DNA of 5,558 nt from Chitinophagaceae bacterium (GCA_003151295.1 PLXD01000399.1:1-5558); one strand, 5' to 3'; counted from the stretch's first letter, positions 1-5,558 are shown. Numbers and translations are program-made. Notes: generated from the letters alone by a model not told the origin.

Positions 1-2856
1 AATTTTATAAGTATATTTAGGATTGCGGATTGTATTTCTCGCGGATGTGGAGGGAGGATCATCCGGACTGAGTGTCGTTTGCAAAGCCTGAAACTTACTT
101 GTTTTTTTCAGGTACTCCTTTAGTAGGGCCTCAAGATCTTCAAGTTTAAATGGCTTGGAAATGAAGTCATTCATGCCGGCTGCCAGGCAACGATCTTTAT
201 CTTCCTTCATGGCGTCCGCCGTTAAAGCAATAACCGGGATATCACATCGGGGGTGCGGCATTTGGCGAATATGACGGGTTGCCGTATAGCCATCCATCAC
301 AGGCATATTAATATCCATCAGGATCAATATAGGCTGTCGAAGCTGCAATGCGTCCAGCACTTCCTGGCCATTTCTTACCCCGATCACTTCAAATCCCATT
401 TTGCGTAATACTTCCGAAATGAGAAACATATTGACCGGATCATCTTCAGCAACCAGGATGCTCCCGGTTTCCGTTAATTTTTTTATTTGGGGCAGGATAG
501 GACCTGCGACTTTTTGCGGGGAAGATCTTTCAAATAAAGATGACAGGACATTCCGGAACTCATGCAGTTTTACCGGTTTCGGCAAAAAATGGAAGATGCC
601 AGCTTTTTCAGCCTCCTGGCGGTACAGGTCCTTTTCTAATGAGGAGAGCATCAATATGAAAGGCTGTACCCCGTTTTTCTGTATTTTTTTTATCTCTTTT
701 ACCAGGGTAATGCCATCCATACCCGGCATCTGATGATCTGTAATGATAAGATCAAACATCTCTCCATTCTCAATGGACTGTTTGATTTTGCGCAATGCTT
801 CGGGGCCGCTGTTACAAATGATGCACGGGCTGTGAAAATAATCAAAAATACCCCGCATTAATTCGCAGTTGGTTACATTATCATCTACTACTAATACCCG
901 TTGCAATAGCGGTTTGCGTAATAAGGTAATGGAAGGGCGCCCATCGGCTATTTCCAATGGCAATTGAAGCGTGAAGCTGCTGCCTTTCCCTAATTCGCTT
1001 TTTACGCTTATCCGGCCGCCCATTAATTCAGCCAGTCTTTTTGCAATAGTAAGGCCCAGGCCGCTTCCCCCATATTTACGCGTGGTGGAAGAATCGGCCT
1101 GTGTAAAGCTTTCAAAGATCTTTTTTGATTTTTCCGTGGCAATACCAATACCTGTATCTTTCACCTCTATACTTACATCGAAGTATTCTTTACTGTGTTT
1201 TTTATAGGGGATAGCTGAACCTTTAACGTTTATAAGGATCTCTCCCTCTTTCGTAAACTTAATAGCGTTTCCCAGCAGGTTTACGAATATTTGTCTTATA
1301 CGGGCAGGATCACCCTGAAATTGGGAAGGAAGTTCAGGATCTATACGACAAATGATTTCCAGGTTTTTTTCAAACGCTTTTATATTTAATATGTCAACAC
1401 TTTCTTCAACGAGTTCATTCAGCTTGAAAATATGGCTGTCAATAATGAGTTTGCCAGCCTCCATTTTTGAAAAATCGAGGATATCATTGATGATGTCCAG
1501 AAGACTATAGGCAGACTTGCGGACATTTTCCATGTATTCGCGTTGCGTTCTTTGCAATTCGGTCGTTAATACCAGGTCATTAAACCCAATGATGCCATTC
1601 ATAGGGGTGCGTAATTCATGGCTCATGTTGGCCATAAATTCACTTTTTGCTTTGTTGGCGGTTTCGGCTTCTTCCTTGGCATTGATTAATTGCTGCTCCA
1701 TTTCTTTCCGTTCAATGACAGCACCCAGGGTGGCGGAAAATGATTGCAGGATGGAAAATTCTGTTGGCGTCCATTCCCGCTCCTTTTTGCAATCATTAAA
1801 ACTGACGAATCCCCAGAGCCGATCCATGACAAATATGGGAATGGCGGCCAGCGATCTTATCCGCCTGGATTCAAACCATTGTTTTAATTGCAGATCACCC
1901 AGTTCATTGATGGAGCTGCAGAAAATTTCATTTTTATTCAGTGTTTCCAGTACCCGGGGCATAAAAGCAAAGTCCAGATGCTGGTATTCCGGTCGGTTAT
2001 AATTTATTCCATCGCTAGTGCTGGTCCATTGGGCAAGCTGACTGGCATACCCTAAACCACCGGCTTCCTGCATGTTTTTATACACATTCACTTCATCCAC
2101 CAGCATTTTAATGCCCAATGGCTCAATTGCTTCTCCGATAGCGACTTCGAGATTATTATTACTGATGAGTTGATAGGTTGTTACGGCAACGGCCTGTAAT
2201 AACTGGTCTTTTCTGCGCAGATCTTCTTCTGTTTTTTTAAGTGAGGTAATGTCGTGTACAAAGCATAAGACCCCCCAGACCTTCCCCTCTTCATTTTTGA
2301 GCGGAACTTTGGTCGTAGTTACCACTTGCTCCCTGCCATTAAACAATATGCTCTCCTCCGGGATATATAATATTTTTCCTGTCGCGATAACCTCATCATC
2401 ATCGCTCCATAATCCCCGTAGCCCTGCGGAAGGATTACCCTTTAGCACTTCCATATCCATGCCCATTTCAAAATCATTTTTGCCTATATATTCATCGGAA
2501 GTGCGGTTCATTTGTTTTGCCAATGCAAGGTTAGCTACCATATACCTGTGTTCTGTGTCCTGGATAAATACCATGTCAGGCGTCGAATCGATCATTGTGC
2601 GTAATAGGGCTTCCGACTTCCTTGATTCGTCCAATAACTGCTGCAATTTTTTATGATGCTCACGGCTAAGTCTGAAAGCTGCCAGCAGCAACAATACCGT
2701 TACGAATATCACAGATGGGACCAGGCAAGTAAACAAGCGGGACCGGATGAAATAATCTTCTAAAATTACGAACAGCCATGCCGAGATAAGCAGGATAAAA
2801 CAAAGCTGCATAAGTTTTCTGGAGCGGCTATTAATGATCTTTAAGGATTTGTCCAC
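1..2856 (-). CDS. Membrane-anchored hybrid sensor histidine kinase (PAS-GAF-HisKA-HATPase-REC-REC), 3' end outside the window
   Basis: The frame is open for 952 codons from GTG at 2856 to the left edge, so the C-terminus is missing. In order, the sequence shows two hydrophobic helices (about residues 16-32 and 43-61) with only a short loop between them, a PAS domain (about 80-205, ending HDITSLKKTEEDL) and a GAF-like domain (about 218-382). A short helical linker leads to HisKA with the H-box SHELRTPMNG (His413). The ATPase domain has its N-box at Asn530, DTGIGI from Asp567 and GGSGLGL at 596-602. Two receivers follow: REC1 (Asp658/Asp659, phospho-acceptor Asp707, Lys760) and REC2 (Asp805/Asp806, Asp848, Thr879, Lys901). 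Such proteins autophosphorylate on His and relay to Asp. The ligand is unknown, and PAS and GAF suggest cytoplasmic sensing. In REC1 the usual switch Thr is Ser738. After REC2 comes a polar linker with no Hpt domain before the edge. GTG is the only common start after the upstream in-frame TGA (2896-2898); GGGAG lies 10 nt before it. The next ATG (codon 16) would cut into helix 1. Confidence 0.95.
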   Translation of the reverse strand, partial: MDKSLKIINSRSRKLMQLCFILLISAWLFVILEDYFIRSRLFTCLVPSVIFVTVLLLLAAFRLSREHHKKLQQLLDESRKSEALLRTMIDSTPDMVFIQDTEHRYMVANLALAKQMNRTSDEYIGKNDFEMGMDMEVLKGNPSAGLRGLWSDDDEVIATGKILYIPEESILFNGREQVVTTTKVPLKNEEGKVWGVLCFVHDITSLKKTEEDLRRKDQLLQAVAVTTYQLISNNNLEVAIGEAIEPLGIKMLVDEVNVYKNMQEAGGLGYASQLAQWTSTSDGINYNRPEYQHLDFAFMPRVLETLNKNEIFCSSINELGDLQLKQWFESRRIRSLAAIPIFVMDRLWGFVSFNDCKKEREWTPTEFSILQSFSATLGAVIERKEMEQQLINAKEEAETANKAKSEFMANMSHELRTPMNGIIGFNDLVLTTELQRTQREYMENVRKSAYSLLDIINDILDFSKMEAGKLIIDSHIFKLNELVEESVDILNIKAFEKNLEIICRIDPELPSQFQGDPARIRQIFVNLLGNAIKFTKEGEILINVKGSAIPYKKHSKEYFDVSIEVKDTGIGIATEKSKKIFESFTQADSSTTRKYGGSGLGLTIAKRLAELMGGRISVKSELGKGSSFTLQLPLEIADGRPSITLLRKPLLQRVLVVDDNVTNCELMRGIFDYFHSPCIICNSGPEALRKIKQSIENGEMFDLIITDHQMPGMDGITLVKEIKKIQKNGVQPFILMLSSLEKDLYRQEAEKAGIFHFLPKPVKLHEFRNVLSSLFERSSPQKVAGPILPQIKKLTETGSILVAEDDPVNMFLISEVLRKMGFEVIGVRNGQEVLDALQLRQPILILMDINMPVMDGYTATRHIRQMPHPRCDIPVIALTADAMKEDKDRCLAAGMNDFISKPFKLEDLEALLKEYLKKTSKFQALQTTLSPDDPPSTSARNTIRNPKYTYKI

Positions 2857-2981
2857 CTTAGGTAAACTCCCGGTAAGGTTTAATATTTGAAGGGTTCAAT
2901 GTTTTTTCAGGGCATTAAAGTTTATACTTAGTCCGCCAGGGACTGTTTTTCAAGGGTGGATAAGTGGATAGCTGTAAAAAT

Positions 2982-3029
2982 CCGAAATAATTTTTCGGTA
3001 ATCTGAGGATTACCTGCGGTGATCCTCAG
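2982..3029. other. Overlapping, mutually exclusive hairpins
   Basis: Three inverted repeats share bases. CCGAAA/TTTCGG spans 2982-2998 with a 5-nt loop. GGTAATC/GATTACC spans 2997-3014 with loop TGAG. CTGAGGATTACC pairs with GGTGATCCTCAG across 3003-3029 with loop TGC (12 pairs, one of them T-G). The second and third cannot form together. Read on the minus strand, the CCGAAA stem is followed by ATTTTTAC, which would resemble a weak terminator about 120 nt before the kinase start. The pairing is seen directly; any regulatory role is inference. Confidence 0.5.
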
Positions 3030-3032
3030 GAG

Positions 3033-3056
3033 ATTTGCATTACCCAACGGGCCTGT
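3033..3056 (+). repeat. Direct repeat, copy 1
   Basis: ATTTGCATTACCCAA (3033-3047) followed by CGGGCCTGT matches 4024-4048 in the same orientation. The first 15 bases are identical, and the rest is similar with small differences. It sits just after the strong hairpin at 3003-3029. The two copies bracket the gene-poor island. Confidence 0.6.
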
Positions 3057-3371
3057 AACTTTAATTGTTATCAACTATTTATAACCCATTAAGTTAACAT
3101 TCGAACTATATCGCTCGTTCAGAGTTTGCACCTAAGAGTAAAAGAACATGCCAGGCAGGAATTGTGAAACTTACAATGGCTTTTCAATAAGGTCCCGGAT
3201 ATTGGATTTCTAAGTTTTCAAGGAATTTGGAAAAAGGTTTAGGGATTAGTGTTTTTCATGGTTCTGGATCAATATTAATATTTCATAATCAAGATCCAAA
3301 TACCTTGGTATCGTACCAGATGTATAAATTATGGACTGCCCGGTATTAATACTCAAAAACCATGATTAGCA

Positions 3372-3396
3372 TCGTAGATTTACGACGTAGATCTAC
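3372..3396. repeat. Two adjacent small palindromes
   Basis: TCGTA-gatt-TACGA (3372-3385) is followed at once by the perfect 10-base palindrome GTAGATCTAC (3387-3396). CGTAGAT occurs twice, 13 nt apart. They could be a protein-binding site about 115 nt before the small ORF at 3510, but short palindromes of this size also arise by chance. Confidence 0.25.
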
Positions 3397-3474
3397 TATT
3401 ATAACTGATTGAAAATCTGTTAATTATATAATCCATTTCCAGAGTTGTGTAACACTTATTAGCACAGAAATAGT

Positions 3475-3482
3475 TATCTTTA
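3475..3482 (+). promoter_or_regulatory. Possible Bacteroidota -7 element for the small ORF
   Basis: TATCTTTA matches TAnnTTTG at all but the last position and lies 27 nt before the ATG at 3510. No TTG or TTTG sits at the expected 19-21 nt upstream; the nearest TTG (3445-3447) is 27 nt away. This is therefore a weak call that rests on the -7 box alone. Confidence 0.25.
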
Positions 3483-3509
3483 TACGTCTTCTATTAAGGA
3501 AGTATAAAG

Positions 3510-3584
3510 ATGATCACTACAATCGAAGCCTTTTTAAAGGTCAATAAATTAATGATACTATTTATACCTATGTATAACCGTTAG
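3510..3584 (+). CDS. Possible 24-residue small protein or leader peptide
   Basis: ATG at 3510 to TAG at 3582-3584 reads MITTIEAFLK... and ends ...FIPMYNR, 24 residues. It is rich in Ile, Leu and Met, with a hydrophobic run LMILFI near the C-terminus. AAGGAAG at 3496-3502 lies 7 nt before the ATG. This is a near-ideal Shine-Dalgarno and stands out because the other starts in this window lack one. Eleven nt after the stop begins a perfect 10-bp stem (3596-3625). Peptide followed by hairpin is the layout of a ribosome-mediated attenuator, and the Ile/Leu cluster would fit a branched-chain amino acid leader. However, no gene follows on the plus strand. It could be a free-standing microprotein, an orphaned leader whose operon was lost, or a chance ORF. 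I do not recognise a family. Confidence 0.35.
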   Translation: MITTIEAFLKVNKLMILFIPMYNR

Positions 3585-3595
3585 CCTTTCTGAAA

Positions 3596-3625
3596 GAAAA
3601 GCCCCGAATAGAGCTGGGGCTTTTC
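3596..3625. terminator. Strong bidirectional-looking intrinsic terminator
   Basis: GAAAAGCCCC (3596-3605) pairs perfectly with GGGGCTTTTC (3616-3625) around a 10-nt loop. On the minus strand the right arm runs on into a pyrimidine tract (CTTTTCTTTC), as in a classic terminator. On the plus strand it is followed by AATTT. It could end the small ORF transcript (stop at 3584) or the decayed minus-strand frame whose stop lies at 3629-3631. Confidence 0.75.
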
Positions 3626-3628
3626 AAT

Positions 3629-3949
3629 TTAGTGCATATGTGTTTTATACTGATCCAAGTAAACTCCGTCACCCCCGGAAAAGCCAGGCGAAGGATATGA
3701 ATTGAAAGTGGTATTGCCATTGAATAGCCAGAAATATATTTAATTGAATGTAAAGGCCCGAATATTTAGGTCATTGATGTCGAATATATCGGTATCGGCA
3801 ACAATAAATAAAATTCGAAGATTCTATTTGTCTCATATTTCACTAATAAGCGGTGCGGAATGGGGTGGGAATATGAGCAACACTTCATGTTCTTCTTTCA
3901 TATCGTGAGAGGTTGGACGTACAATCGAAGAAAGGTAGGGGAACAGGTA
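3629..3949 (-). pseudogene. Possible eroded gene remnant ending at the terminator
   Basis: One minus-strand frame reads protein-like stretches broken by stops. An open run includes ATG at 3901 (MKEEHEVLLIFPPHSAPL...) and stops at 3833-3835, with TAG close behind at 3824-3826. Then come 27 open codons (ILFIVADTDIFDINDLNIRA...), TAA at 3740-3742, and 36 open codons (...GGDGVYLDQYKTHMH). The final TAA at 3629-3631 lies only 3 nt from the terminator stem, the normal spacing for a Bacteroidota gene end. I recognise no family. VLLIFPP faintly recalls the N-terminus of B12-binding radical SAM proteins, but this is too short to rely on. A few open runs separated by stops can also occur by chance in AT-rich DNA. 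The terminator spacing is the best argument for a dead gene. Confidence 0.25.
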
Positions 3950-4023
3950 TCATTGCATCATTCCATAAGATGAAACAGTCGGAAAATATTTGTATGAAAA
4001 GCAAGTTTCAGTAGTTGTAAGGC

Positions 4024-4048
4024 ATTTGCATTACCCAAAGGCCCCTGT
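4024..4048 (+). repeat. Direct repeat, copy 2
   Basis: ATTTGCATTACCCAA (4024-4038) followed by AGGCCCCTGT repeats 3033-3056 in the same orientation. The end of this copy overlaps the outer left arm (4036-4045) of the nested palindrome next to the tRNA gene, so the two features may be related. Confidence 0.6.
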
Positions 4049-4153
4049 CCCGGCATTCGCCGGTACGGTTTTGTTTTCTCCGTTCGCTATGCCGAGCAAG
4101 CTCGACTCGCTTCCGGAAAAAACAAAACCCCCCGCTATCGCGAGGGGCCTTTG
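4036..4153. repeat. Nested inverted repeat with two inward-facing terminator-like halves
   Basis: The outer arms CAAAGGCCCC (4036-4045) and GGGGCCTTTG (4144-4153) pair perfectly. Inner arms 4067-4082 and 4114-4129 (GGTTTTGTTTTCTCCG against CGGAAAAAACAAAACC) pair with one mismatch. At the centre, CGAGC-AA-GCTCG occupies 4093-4104. Each half has its own hairpin followed by a T-tract pointing to the centre: CCGGC-ATTC-GCCGG (4050-4063) on plus, and the tRNA terminator on minus. The right end abuts tRNA-Gln. Confidence 0.65.
4114..4147 (-). terminator. Terminator of tRNA-Gln
   Basis: Downstream of the tRNA on the minus strand, a GC-rich stem forms between 4130-4135 and 4140-4147 (CCC CGC against GCG A GGG, one bulged A). 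It is followed by GGTTTTGTTTTTTCCG. The spacing from the tRNA 3' end is only a few bases. Confidence 0.75.
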
Positions 4154-4224
4154 TTGCCCGACGAGGATTCGAACCTCGACAAACTGAACCAAAATCAGTT
4201 GTACTGCCATTATACTATCGGGCA
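4154..4224 (-). tRNA. tRNA-Gln, anticodon UUG
   Basis: The minus strand folds into a full cloverleaf of 71 nt. The acceptor stem is TGCCCGA/TCGGGCA and the D-arm is GTAT/GTAC. The anticodon stem ACTGA/TCAGT holds the loop TTTTGGT, giving anticodon TTG (Gln, codon CAA and by wobble CAG). The T-arm is CGAGG-TTCGAAT-CCTCG. The discriminator base is A, and CCA is not encoded, so it must be added after transcription, as is usual in Bacteroidota. It stands alone with its own promoter and terminator. Confidence 0.96.
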
Positions 4225-4256
4225 ATCCTGTTCTCCGGATTTCTCCGAAGGGTGTG

Positions 4257-4289
4257 CAAAAATAAGGGCTGCCGAAAGAGATTCCAAAA
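4257..4289 (-). promoter_or_regulatory. Promoter of tRNA-Gln
   Basis: On the minus strand TATTTTTG (4257-4264) fits the Bacteroidota -7 box TAnnTTTG exactly. TTTTGG (4284-4289) provides the TTG-type -33 box about 20 nt upstream. Transcription would start near 4250, leaving a short 5' leader to be trimmed before the tRNA at 4224. Confidence 0.7.
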
Positions 4290-4332
4290 GATTTTACCCC
4301 GGGGCCGCCCTTGGGACTGTATTTGATAAATA

Positions 4333-4629
4333 CTATACATATTTAAAGACCATAGCCGTGATCGCATAGACCAGTGTTGCGGCAAAGATCCCCTTGGCGG
4401 TCTTATCCCGGTGGGAGTTGATATAAAAGGTAAATAAAGCGATGTTCAGCACCAGGCAGGGTACCGATAGGGCCGTGACCTGGGTCTTGTTACTCTGTAA
4501 AAAGTACAGGAAATCCTTCAGCGTATGCAAGGGGAAGAACTTCAGAAAATAATAGATCAACAGGCTGATCACAGGGGCGACCAGGCCCAGAATGGCTCCG
4601 AATTTGAGATTGTCTTTTTTGAAGATCAC
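4333..4629 (-). CDS. Small three-helix membrane protein of unknown function, downstream of surE
   Basis: A 98-residue protein (...FKKDNLKFGAILGLV... to ...ITAMVFKYV) with three hydrophobic segments. Measured from this start, they lie near residues 10-28 (FGAILGLVAPVISLLIYYF), 50-70 (ALSVPCLVLNIALFTFYI) and 80-96 (GIFAATLVYAITAMVF). A short polar stretch (NSHRDKTAKG) separates the last two. I chose the GTG at 4629 because it overlaps the surE stop as GTGA, the usual sign of translational coupling. An in-frame GTG at 4638 would add three residues and overlap surE by 13 nt. No ATG is available near the start. I do not recognise a named family; it has no visible catalytic motif. Co-transcription with surE is likely. 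Stop is TAG at 4333-4335, about 100 nt before the tRNA gene. Confidence 0.8.
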   Translation of the reverse strand: MIFKKDNLKFGAILGLVAPVISLLIYYFLKFFPLHTLKDFLYFLQSNKTQVTALSVPCLVLNIALFTFYINSHRDKTAKGIFAATLVYAITAMVFKYV

Positions 4630-5411
4630 AATTTCCACGTTTTTTGTAGTTTGTCCTTAAGAACGTAATTCGTTAGATCAAATTGCACCGGTACCACGCT
4701 GACATAATTGTGTTCCAGCGCCCACACGTCCGTATCCCTTCCCTTATCGAAATTCACGAATTTCCCCGTCAGCCAATAGTATTTTTTACCGGTAGGATCA
4801 TTTCTTTCCAGGAAATCCTCCTCGTATTTGGCATAGGCTTGCCGGCATATCCGCATCCCTTTGATCAGCGAATCGGGCACGGCCGGGAAATTTACATTGA
4901 GGATCAAATGTTTATCCAATGGGTTCTTTAGCAGGTTCTCGACAATGATCCGGACGTATTTCCGTGCCGCGCTAAAATCCGCCTCCACACTATAATCCAG
5001 CAGGGAGAACCCGACCGACGGAATGCTCTCAATGGCCGCTTCCACCGCGGCAGACATCGTTCCGGAATAAATGACATTGATGGAATGGTTCGCGCCATGA
5101 TTGATTCCGCTCAGGCAAAGGTCCGGTTTGCGGTGCAGGATCTTGTCCACCGCCAGCTTCACGCAATCCACCGGAGTACCCGAACATTGCCAGGCTTCGA
5201 TCCCTTCGAAAAGGTGCACTGGGTGCAGCCGGAGCGGATTTCCGATTGTTATGGCATGTCCCATACCAGATTGGGGTTTGTCAGGAGCTACCACTATGAT
5301 CTTTCCCAGATCTTTGACGGCTTCTACCAGGTTGAAGATTCCGGGAGCGCTGACTCCATCATCGTTAGTGATCAGGATCACCGGGGGATCCTTCTTTTTT
5401 GACTTGGCCAT
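4626..5411 (-). CDS. surE: 5'/3'-nucleotidase SurE
   Basis: A 261-residue cytoplasmic metal-dependent phosphatase of the SurE family (known members of about 250 residues). It removes phosphate from nucleoside 5'- and 3'-monophosphates. Family landmarks are intact: ILITNDDGVSAPGI with the metal ligands Asp17 and Asp18, VVAPDKPQSGMGHA with Ser48, CSGTPVDCVKLA around 76-87, and SGINHGAN with Asn104, followed by VIYSGTMSAAVEAA. The C-terminus has NYVSVVPVQFDLTNY, matching the conserved end of the fold. The basic N-terminal tail (AKSKKKDPP) is a few residues longer than in many homologues, but ATG at 5411 is the natural start. It is divergent from atpG, with 101 bp between the starts, and overlaps the next gene by four bases (GTGA). 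No convincing promoter motif was found for it. Confidence 0.97.
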   Translation of the reverse strand: MAKSKKKDPPVILITNDDGVSAPGIFNLVEAVKDLGKIIVVAPDKPQSGMGHAITIGNPLRLHPVHLFEGIEAWQCSGTPVDCVKLAVDKILHRKPDLCLSGINHGANHSINVIYSGTMSAAVEAAIESIPSVGFSLLDYSVEADFSAARKYVRIIVENLLKNPLDKHLILNVNFPAVPDSLIKGMRICRQAYAKYEEDFLERNDPTGKKYYWLTGKFVNFDKGRDTDVWALEHNYVSVVPVQFDLTNYVLKDKLQKTWKL

Positions 5412-5454
5412 AGGTTATAAGGACGCAAAAGTCCGGATTATTTCCGACTTTACC

Positions 5455-5484
5455 TTGATTTTTAAAGCGTTTCCGCTACCTTTG
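5455..5484 (+). promoter_or_regulatory. Promoter of atpG
   Basis: TTG at 5455-5457 and TACCTTTG at 5477-5484 are separated by 19 nt. This is an exact fit to the Bacteroidota housekeeping pattern TTG-N19-TAnnTTTG. Start of transcription is expected near 5490, giving a leader of about 20 nt before the ATG at 5513. No Shine-Dalgarno is visible in the leader. Confidence 0.75.
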
Positions 5485-5512
5485 CAGCCGATTTTAAACC
5501 CGTAATTCGAAT

Positions 5513-5558
5513 ATGGCAGGTCAACTCAAAGAAGTCCGCAACAGGATCAAATCTATAC
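5513..5558 (+). CDS. atpG: ATP synthase F1 gamma subunit, N-terminal fragment
   Basis: Only 15 full codons fall inside the window: MAGQLKEVRNRIKSI. This is the highly conserved start of the F1 gamma subunit, the N-terminal helix of the central rotor shaft that couples proton flow to ATP synthesis at the membrane. The gene runs off the right edge. In many bacteria atpG follows atpA directly. Here the upstream neighbour is the divergent surE gene and atpG has its own promoter, so it is separated from the other atp genes on that side. Confidence 0.88.
   Translation, partial: MAGQLKEVRNRIKSI

Larger units (their letters stand above)
2857..3509. other. Gene-poor, AT-rich intergenic region upstream of the kinase
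   Basis: I see no credible protein gene here on either strand; open frames are short and without family-like motifs. Contents: a cluster of overlapping hairpins at 2982-3029, the first copy of a direct repeat at 3033-3056, and two adjacent small palindromes at 3372-3396. The kinase promoter should lie near 2857-2950 on the minus strand, but I found no good TAnnTTTG match there, so I do not call one. Confidence 0.6.

Noticed and set aside
401..2656. Several plus-strand open frames opposite the kinase (for example 401-733, 971-1207, 1517-2002, 2249-2656)
   Set aside because: The minus strand is one uninterrupted 952-codon frame with every expected kinase and receiver motif. The plus-strand frames are antisense shadows without domain signals.
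3149..3214. A 21-codon plus-strand ORF starting MPGRNCETYN
   Set aside because: It has no good ribosome binding site, promoter or terminator, and no recognisable motif; its length is what chance gives.
2940..4150. CRISPR array or toxin-antitoxin pair in the gene-poor region
   Set aside because: There are no regularly spaced repeats, only one pair of copies about 1 kb apart, and no pair of adjacent small genes with toxin or antitoxin features.
4296..4325. GC-rich stretch CCCCGGGGCCGCCC as terminator of the surE operon
   Set aside because: It can form only a short imperfect stem with poor loop geometry and no clear T-tract placement on the minus strand. It also lies immediately upstream of the tRNA promoter.
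3990..4369. Short open frames on both strands across 3990-4369
   Set aside because: They run through the nested palindrome and the tRNA-Gln gene; their sequence comes from structured RNA and DNA.
4683..5505. Plus-strand open frames opposite surE (4683-4931, 5085-5402, 5101-5505)
   Set aside because: SurE on the minus strand is a full-length, clearly conserved family member, so these are antisense shadows.

Overview
The window looks like chromosomal DNA from a Bacteroidota bacterium, most likely of the Chitinophagaceae/Sphingobacteriia type. Three things point there. Two promoters fit the Bacteroidota pattern TTG-N19/20-TAnnTTTG (in front of tRNA-Gln and of atpG). The tRNA has no encoded CCA, and most starts lack a strong Shine-Dalgarno sequence. 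The large sensor is a hybrid histidine kinase of a layout common in this phylum. The genus is an inference from style, not from a search.

Layout. (1) Bases 1-2856, minus strand: one long open frame of 952 codons running off the left edge. It encodes a membrane-anchored hybrid sensor kinase with two TM helices, PAS, GAF, HisKA, HATPase and two receiver domains. (2) About 2857-4153: a visibly AT-richer, gene-poor stretch of roughly 1.3 kb. It holds overlapping hairpins (2982-3029), a direct repeat of about 24 bp whose copies lie almost 1 kb apart (3033 and 4024), and a possible 24-codon ORF with an unusually good ribosome binding site (3510-3584). It also holds a perfect 10-bp terminator stem (3596-3625), a possible decayed minus-strand gene that would end at that terminator, and a nested palindromic terminator block (4036-4153). 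(3) 4154-4224, minus: tRNA-Gln(UUG) with its own promoter and terminator. (4) 4333-5411, minus: surE (5'/3'-nucleotidase) followed by a small three-helix membrane protein whose start overlaps the surE stop. (5) From 5513, plus: the first 15 codons of atpG (ATP synthase gamma), divergent from surE, with a clear promoter.

The genes do not form one pathway. They are a signalling gene, a translation gene, a nucleotide-housekeeping pair and the edge of an energy gene, with an eroded-looking island between the kinase and the tRNA. I see no convincing undescribed multi-gene system. The items most worth checking are the small ORF/terminator unit, the nested palindrome beside the tRNA, and the direct repeats that bracket the island.
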